Source of the DNA: Bacillota bacterium
GTDB lineage: Bacteria; Bacillota; Clostridia; Christensenellales; SZUA-584
Reading direction: 5' to 3'
Assembly (NCBI GenBank): GCA_023460085.1
Contig: JAEWRI010000043.1
Coordinates: 112,760-176,759 of the forward strand
Length of the DNA stretch: 64,000 bases
The position numbers and the translations under genes were made by a program. Under the pieces are notes generated by a model, which saw only the letters and a list, made by a program, of their open reading frames with translations, made no database searches and was not told the origin of the DNA. Every line of letters begins with the position of its first letter. The stretch's first letter is position 1. Positions 22,101-31,100 of this stretch are shown here, one piece after another.

Positions 22101-25100
22101 GTTGCGGTGAACAGCGTCAAAGGGTATGCGGCAATCAACAAGGCCAATGTGACGGCGGGCAGCATCGCGGTTTCGGCGCTGATGGACGGCGACGCCACCG
22201 TGACGGCAGGAGCCGCGACGATAGGCAGCGTAGCGCTGGGCCTCATCATCGGCGTAGCAGTTTTAAGCACAGACAACCGTGCGTTCATCGATACGACGGG
22301 CGCTGCAGTCAGCGCCGGTACCGGCAGCATCAGCGTCAACGCGGGCCGCGATGGCCTCACCGGCACGGGCCAGTATGACTCCACCGCCACGGTCAACGTG
22401 ACCACCGGTGCCATCGGCGGCGTTACGGCAAACGTTAACGTGGCGCTCACCATCAACAAGTCGGGAAACCGCGCGCTGGTAAAAGGCACAAGCGGCACGC
22501 TCTCCGCGGGCAGCCTCACCATTTACGCGAAGGGCTGCGCACAGGCGACCACCAATATCTACGGTGTCTCCATCGGCGCTATCAACCTGGCACTCTCCGT
22601 GGCCATCGCGCTGCTGATGAGTGTGCAGGAGGCGAGCCTTTCCGGCGGCGGAACCGTCAGCGTGGGCACGCTCACCGTGCAGTCTTACCAGAACACGGGC
22701 AAGGCATCCAATACCTTTGACGCCAGCGTCAATGTGTTTTCAGGGAGCGGCTCACTGCTTTCCGCCATGGCGTTCATCGCTATCGTGCGTGCGGAGGCGG
22801 CGGGTACGGCACAGGCAGCGGCGGCTTCGCTCACGGTGACGGGGCGCATCACGGTACAGAGCTACGGGCGCTCCTACGCGGGTGCTTCCATCAGCAAGGT
22901 AGCCCTGGATGTGGTCAGTGTGGGCATCATGTATGCGCGGGCGTATGCGCGGGGCAGCTTTGGCGCGTACCTTGGCAGCGACGGTGCTTCCATAGGCGCG
23001 GGCGGCGTCACGGTGTATACGGAGTACGACGCGTACGCCAAGGCGGACGTCAATCCGGCGGCGGGCGGTTTCAGCGCCAGCTATGCGGCGGTAACCGGCA
23101 ATGTGGCGCAGGCCGAAGTGAATACGACCGCTTACGCGGCCATCGTGGGTACCGGCACAGTATCCTCGAGCGATACCATCAGCGTCAAGGTGCACGGCAT
23201 TGCCAACGCCTATGCCATCGTGCGTGCAGCGGTGATATCAGTGACTTACGCGGTTAACGTCGCGGTGAATGTCGCGACAGCGAGGCTGGCGGCCATACAG
23301 AGCGCCTATATCGCGAATGCGACCGTGCGCGCCACGGTACAGAGCAAGGGCAATGTCACTGTGCTTTCCGAGTACAACGCAACCGCGGAATACGAGAGCG
23401 GCAACCCCAAGGTCCCATCCATAACGACCGACGGCGCGCAGGCATTGGTCGGCGCGTGCAGCGGCGGCACCAATCTGACGTACTCCGCGATATCGGGCAC
23501 GGCCAACGTTGCGACTGCCAACTCCGCGTCTTCCAGCAGCGCATATATCGTCGGCGCGGCTACCGACATACTTGGAACGCTCCGCGTGGAGAGCATCGGC
23601 ACCTCTTACGCAAATGCGGATACGCATCAGCCGAGCGTGCAGATAAGCCTGGTGGGGGTTGCCATCAATACGACCATCGCCAACGCGGCAGGTACCTATT
23701 CGGCTTATATCGACAGCGGAACCGCCGGAGACATCAAGGCAGGCGCGATCGCGGTGCATACGCGCTACAACACCTCTGCGGTATCGCGCATCGCTCCGGG
23801 CGGAGGACTCAGCGCCAGTATCAGCCTCGTCAATGTAGAAGGCAACGTGGCGATGTCGGACGCGACGACAAATGCCTCCGCGTATTTCACGGGAGCCGGT
23901 AAGATCGCCTCGAATTCCACGATAGACGTAACGGCGCGCGGTACGGCGCTGGCGGATGCCGCGACGAAGAGCGCGGAATTTACCATCGGCGGCGTTACGC
24001 TGGCGGCCAACGTAGCCAAGGCGACGCTTTCTGTGACGCAGAGTGCATACTTTACAGGAACGGGTACTGTAACGGCAAAGGGAAACATCACGGTAAGCTC
24101 TGTGTACACTTGCGACTCCAGCCATGGCGCGGTTGCGACTACGGGCAGCCCGAATCCCAACCGAAGCGGCATATCGCTCTCCATCGTGAATGGTCAGGTG
24201 AACTACGCCTATGCGCGTTCCCTCCTGTCCAATACGGTGACGCTGGGCGGAAATATTGACTGTGACGCGAATATCTCTGTCGCGGCGGAAGCCGCGTCGC
24301 GCGCGGTGGCCCGGGCTGTGAGTTCCATGTCCCTCAGCCTTCTGGGCTTCGGCAGCCTTTATGCAAACGCCTATTCCGCGGACATCGTGCAGGCTGGCGT
24401 CGCCAGCGGCGCGGTAATCCACGCGGACGGGAACATCACGGTGGGCGCAAATGGCGATACCTACGTGTATGCATGGACCGATACGCCGGGCAGCGTTTCG
24501 CTGGCCAACGTATCGGGCGCTCGTGTGACGGCAACGGTGGGCAGCGCAGCGCAGCGTCAAACCGTAAAGGCCATCATCGGCGCAGCGGCCAAGATCAGCG
24601 CAGGAGGAGACATCACCTTCAGCGCTTTCAACGACGGTTATGTGAGTGCCCGGATTTCTCAGGGTACCAATGTTTCCGCCGTGAGCATTTCCGATTGTGT
24701 CGTGCAGACGTTCAGCTATTACGACACCGAGGTGCTGGTCGGCGACGGCGCGGTAGTCAACGCGGGCGGCAATATCCGCATGTCCGCGGAGGACAGCCCG
24801 GAAGCCAGGACGAGCGTGACCGGAACCAACATCGGCATCATCGTGTCCAGCGGCAACTCCTATGCCGCCAATACGATTTATCAGCGTGTGCTCGCCTCGC
24901 TGGGCACCGGCGTTTCCCTGAGCGCGGGGCGCGGCATTACGGTGACGGCGGAGTCCAACGCGACCATGTACGCAAAGACCGACGCCAACTCCGGCGGCCT
25001 CATCGACGACGCCACGCTTAAGGCGTATAACACCATCGCTTCGCGCGATGTGGACGTCGAAGTGAAGAACGGCGCTTCTCTGGTAGCGGGCTTGTCGCTG

Positions 25101-28100
25101 ATCGAGAGCGGCAGCGATATACTGCTGCAGGCCCAGAGCGGCACAAGGGACAGCATCTACACCTGCGCGACGGGCAGCGGCGGCGGCCTCGTGGATGTAT
25201 CTTCTGCGGAAGCAACCTCCTCTGTGCTGGCACGCACGGATGTCGTTATCGGGTCGGGGGTCATCATTACCGATACGTTCAACACTGTGACCATTGCGGC
25301 TTATCACGGCGCGGGCAGCATACAAACGCTCGGCGATTTCGGCGCGGCGGGTCTATCGAGCAATCCGAGAACCGTAACGCATCTCAGCTCCTTTAATTCG
25401 AACGCGGCGGTGTCCATCGCGGTGGGGGCCGCTTCGGATGCTGTACAGACGGTGATTACAGGGCGTCATGTGCGGATTTACTCCAAGCTGAAGAACATGT
25501 ATCTTTACGCGTATGCTCGAGCGGTGACCGCCGGCCTGCATGGTACGGCCAAGGCGTACAGCACGATCACGACGAACATGAACAATACCATCACTATCGG
25601 CAAGGCGCATATCCGCAGCTACGATACGATGGAGATTATCGCGAGCGCGGATCCCACCTCTTCCGGCAACAACATATACGCGTATGCCGGCACCAAGATT
25701 ACAGCGTTTGTCGGCAGAATCGTTTCGGAAGCGATAGCAGACGGAAGCATCAACGCAGCGGTGACGCTGGGCGGGGATACCGATATCACAGGCGCCAGCG
25801 TAAAGGTGGATGTGTATAAGTTTGCCGGGAAGGTGAGCCTCACGGCGTATGGCAAGCGCCGTGCGCTCGCGTCCAAGAGTACCACGGAGAGAGACAGCAT
25901 CAGCCGCGGGCGGAGCATGAGCGTCAGCCACAACACCCGCTTCCATATCGGCGACGGCGCGGCGGGCATCGTCATTGCCATCGCGGCGGACGGCACGGTG
26001 CATGCGGTCGGTATTCCGGGCGAAAAGAGAATATGGACGGTGACAGCCTCGACCGTGACCATCACCCAGACGATACAGAATACCGTGGCGGGTAAGCTCT
26101 ACGTGGGCGTGCTCTCTACGCTGGGCGACGCGGAGGGCAGAGCGGCCATCTATGATCAGGAATACATCCCCGAGATTACGATACTCAACTATTCCGACAG
26201 GGATCTCGTGATCAGGGGAATCGACTCCTACAACGAAACCTATTCCCGTCCGTCGGTTTCCGGCGTGCGCTACTACAGCCTGATGAACCGCAGCTACGAT
26301 ACGACGCCTGTCGTGACCATCACGAGCTACGGAACGGGTGACGTGACGCTGGGTAATAGCACGAGCGTTGTTGCCAACGAACGAGGCACGACCAACATTT
26401 CGTGGGTCGGCGATAATGGAGGCGGAAGTCTCTATGTGGGCAGGACGCAGGTGGGTTCGCTGTCGCTGCCGTCGCTGTGGACGCACATTCTTAATGTCAC
26501 AGGCGCGGTGAACATCGGCCAGAGCGCAATATCCCGTTTCAATGCGTACCTTGTGGTGCTGGGCAGCGAGGACGGACAGGTGACGATGGACGCTTCCGGA
26601 TCCATCTACGCATCGCTGGCTACCGCGGAAATTGAAGCGGTGGATAGCCTGTCTGCCTCCATCAGCGACGCTGCGCTGAGCGCAACGCTGCTGCTGAGCA
26701 ACATCGTTGCGGATGGAGCCACCGACATCGTACTGGGCTGCAGCGTGCGCATGGAGTACCTCGCAGGTGCGGCGGCGGTATCGCTGGTGATGCCGGGTGC
26801 GCTGGAATATTCGGCGGACATGGTGAACATCGGCAATCTGACCATTGCGGATATTTCACGCTACCTTGCGGGTGTCAACGCCACGGACGCCACGCTGTCG
26901 TATACGCTGCCTAACGGTATGACGGTCTATACGAACGAGAGCGGCAAAGTGCTGCGCATTGTAAGCGCGTCGGGCGAAACCAGCGATTTCACCAACTATC
27001 AGTACAGCACGAACGGTTCGGGAGAGCTGCTGCTGACGATGGTTAAGGAGAATGTTACCATCAACCTTTCCACCGGTTATCTTACGGTGAACGAAGCCAT
27101 TGAAGGCCAGGGCGGAGAGAGCTTTGAAACCTACATTACCTTCTACGATGGTACCTGGATGATAGGCGGCGGAAGCATTTCTGTGGTGAAAGAATATGAG
27201 GAAGATTGCCCTGATGAGGCCAATGCATGGGTATTAAAGGATAACCTCTGGAAGACCGTGGACGGCATCAGCTATTATCTCGCCTTTGCCCAGAACGTCT
27301 GGAACGAAAGCCGGTATTATGTGGTAGCGCTCGATGCCAACGATTATGTGGTGGGCGTGTACGTCGTAGACAGGGCAAAGACAACGACCTCGGATGTGGC
27401 GGGTGTTGCAATTTATGACATTACCAACGCTGTGGGCAGTGATACGTACCGGGATATCATTTTCAAAGTCACCTTCAGCAACTTTGCGGGCAGCGGCGCG
27501 TCGCTCTGTTATCTCAAGGAGGTTAAGCTTAAAAACGGTTCGCCTTATGTGGCCGCGGCATACGCATTTTGTCTGGAGTACAACGGCGCAGAGCTTACGG
27601 CATTATCATACGACACAATTTCGTACGACGGCAGTACGTATACGCGCATCGCGGATGCTGCAGGCCTTACAGGGGATGCCGCTCTCATTTATAACAAGCT
27701 GCGCGGCGTTATTTGGAAGTTCACCGCAAGCAAGGACAGCAATACGGAGTATGCGGGCAAGGTGGAGTACTACTCCATCAGTAACTTCTCCACGGCAGGC
27801 ACGAGCACTGTCAGCGGCGGAGAGGGCGAAGACGCATATTCTTATCCCGCTTATGTGTTTACGCGCAGCGGGGTGACGCATACGCTGATGGTCAGCGACA
27901 AATTCATCTACACCCTGAACGGCGTTGAGCATGAGCTGGATGTGGAAATCGGCGTTGAGATTGGAAGCGACGGATTCCCGCACATCGTGGGCGGTGCGGC
28001 CGTTACCCTGGCCCCCGGCGAGAGCGTCCGGCTGTATAACGAAGGCGATATCTATCAGGTGACACCCACGCTCTATGTCACGAAATACGGTTCAGTATAT

Positions 28101-31100
28101 CTCGACGGCGTGGTCACCGTGGTAGACGGGCACATCCATGTAGCGGGCGACCGGTATTACAACGGGAACTGGGGCGTGTACAAGAATAATCAGACGTTTA
28201 TCAATACCAACGATATTACGGCCTCCGGAGCGGTGACGCTGTACGCGGGTTCAGTATATCTCGAACTGCTGTCGTCCGATGTGGCGGTGGACGCAGCCGG
28301 AAACTACTGGTGGAACAATGGGACCACATGGGTGGCGGCAACCTATATTAACGGAGAGATAAAGGTCGGGACGGATATCAAGCTGACGATTACGGAAGAA
28401 GACGGCATCACGTATTATATACTTCCGTCAGGCTTCACGCTGGGTTCGGACGGTTCCATCGTACTGCCCGGCGATGTCAGCGAAACGGCGCAGATGAGGG
28501 AAATCGGCGCAGGTACGGGCTTCAAAATGGGCTATATCGAGGGGGCGTCGGTCACCATAGAGATGCTGGGCGCCAAGGACAGCCTCGTGGACGATGATAC
28601 CTCGGACGTGGATATCCGCACCGCGGGTGCTGCGATCGTTCGTTCCGCTTCGGAGGGGTCCATTGGTACGGTGCTTAATCCGCTTGAAATCGTGTGCGGC
28701 AGCCTGCGCTTTGAGAACCTATCGGGCGAAGATACGCTGGAGACGGACACTTATCTTGAGGCTGCGGAAGGCGGCATTGTGCTGGGCGGCGGGCTGGCCC
28801 AGACGGTGGATGGCGCAATTCTGGTGGTGCGCGCGCTGGCGGGCAGCATCAGCGGCAGCGACCTTTATGTGACGAATGCGGCGGATGTGACGCTGGACGC
28901 ATTCACGGATATTTGCTTCGACAATGTGACGGTGGATCTGGCCAGCGTGCTCACCCTGCTGGCGGGCGAAGATATGGATATGCTGGAGCAGCTCGACGTG
29001 GCGGACAGCACCATTACCTTCACCGCGGCGGGCAGCATCACCATCGATACCGTTTCGATGGAGGACAGCTCCGCCGGACTTACGGCGACTGCGGGCGATA
29101 TCCACTTCGGAAGTGTTTCGCTGACGGGCGGCGTCACATCGATGACCGCGGGCGGCAGCATCCGCTGCGAAGAGACGACGGACGTGGACGGCGGTGCGCT
29201 GGCAATGAATGCGGTAGGCGACATCCGCTTCGGCACGGTTACGATGAGCGGAAGCGTCGCGACGATGACGGCGGGCGGGGATATCCTTTGCGACGGCGAG
29301 TGGTCAGCGGCGGGCGATATACTGACGCTGGACGCGGGCGGGGATATCGCGGCGGAAATGCTGCGGCTGACCGCAGGAGCCGACGTGACGATGACCGCGG
29401 CTGGCGGGATCCGCTTTGAGACGTTGAACGCGCAGGGCAGCACGCTCTCTGCGACGGCGGGCGGCGATATCGCAATAGAAACGATCCGCCAAACGAACAG
29501 CGGCGTGACGCTGGAGAGCACAGACGGACAAATCCGGATGCCGGATATCACCGCGCAGGGCGGCACGCTCTCCGCGACGGCGCAAGGGGATATCCTCCTT
29601 GACGAACTGTATGCGGCAGGCAGCGGTATTACGCTGGTCAGCACGGACGGCGGCATATACACCGAGGACGGCGAAAGTTATATCAAGGTGGAGGGCGCGA
29701 CGAGCACGCTGACGCTCTCTGCGCTGGACGATATCGGCACAGCGCTGGTGCACATCCGCCTCGACATTCCGGCGGAGGTCAAGCTGCATATACTGCACGT
29801 GGACGATTACTTCATCGACGCGATGCACATTCCGGTGCCTGCCGATCCCATGGATCCGGTGTATACCGGCATCGATGCGGACGGCAATCCGGTGAGCAAT
29901 GACGGCGAGATACCGAATGATTATGTAGGCGCGATTGGATCCGAAACGGTGGCGCTGGACTTTGACACCCTTACGCCGGAACAGTGGGCGCAGCGCCTGA
30001 TGGCTGCGATGACGCGGGAGCAGTGGCTGGCGCTGGTGGCGGAGGGAAGCGTGCGAGATCTCATCATCGCGGGCAGCATCGATGCCGCGACGCTCGCGAC
30101 GTACCTCTTCGACAATACGATTACGGCGGAAGCACTGACCGCGAAGCTTTCCGTGGCTCACGACACGCCCGAGTGGCAGAACACCCTGCTCTGGCTGGAC
30201 GGCATAGAGGCGCAGCTGCGCGCGCTGCTGGTAAGCACGGAGGGGCTGACGCCCACGAAGAAGAACAAGAAAGTGATTACCGACGATATGGAGCAGGCGC
30301 TGCTGGCACAGCTGCTTGTCAACAATGCGGTGGGCGAGCTTTCGCCCGGCCTTGTGCTGACGCCGGAGGAACTGGCTCAGTTTGCGGCAGATATCGCCGA
30401 GAGGCTGGCGGCGCAGGCCGCGGCCACGGCGGACAGCGTAAGCCAGTCGGCGCGCGCGCTCAATATACTCGTCGGAGAAAGCACGGGCTGCGCGTGGGTG
30501 ACCAATGAGGGCGACATTCATATCACGCAGCAGCAGGGCAATATGACGGTGGGCATTGTCGACTCCAAGCGCGGCGACGTGGCGCTGACGACGCTGGATA
30601 CGGCGGCTGGCGACATCCGGGGCGCGGCAACCAGCAGCACGCACGTCGAAGGCCGGTATATCGCGCTCTCCGCGGCGGGCAATATCGGCGGCGCGGGGCA
30701 CCCGCTTGTGATAGACAGCATCGACAACCGGCTCATCGCGGTGTACAACGTGCTGGCAACGCGGTTTATCATCCGGAATACCGGAACGGTGGAAGTGCCT
30801 GCCATCAGCGGACATATCGAATCGGATGTACGGTTCGACTGGCTGCGCACTTACGACTGCGACGCGGCGACGAGGCTGGATGCCACAGCGGGCGGCAGCA
30901 TCGTCATCACCGAAGCGCGCGGCAATCTGGGGCTGGGCATCATCAGTGCGGGCGGCAGCGTGACGCTGGCTGCGCCGGGCAGCATCAGCGACGTGCGCAG
31001 CGCATCGGAGACCTCAAAGAACGTCACGGCTTCTCAGCTGGAGATGACGGCAGCGGCAGGCGCGGTGGGCGCGGCGGATCAATACATTGAAACGGCGATT

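Noticed and set aside
14070..25300. Repeat array considered as CRISPR or satellite DNA
   Set aside because: Repeats are protein-level, ~168 bases long, diverged in DNA and continuous in frame; no short identical repeats with unique spacers.
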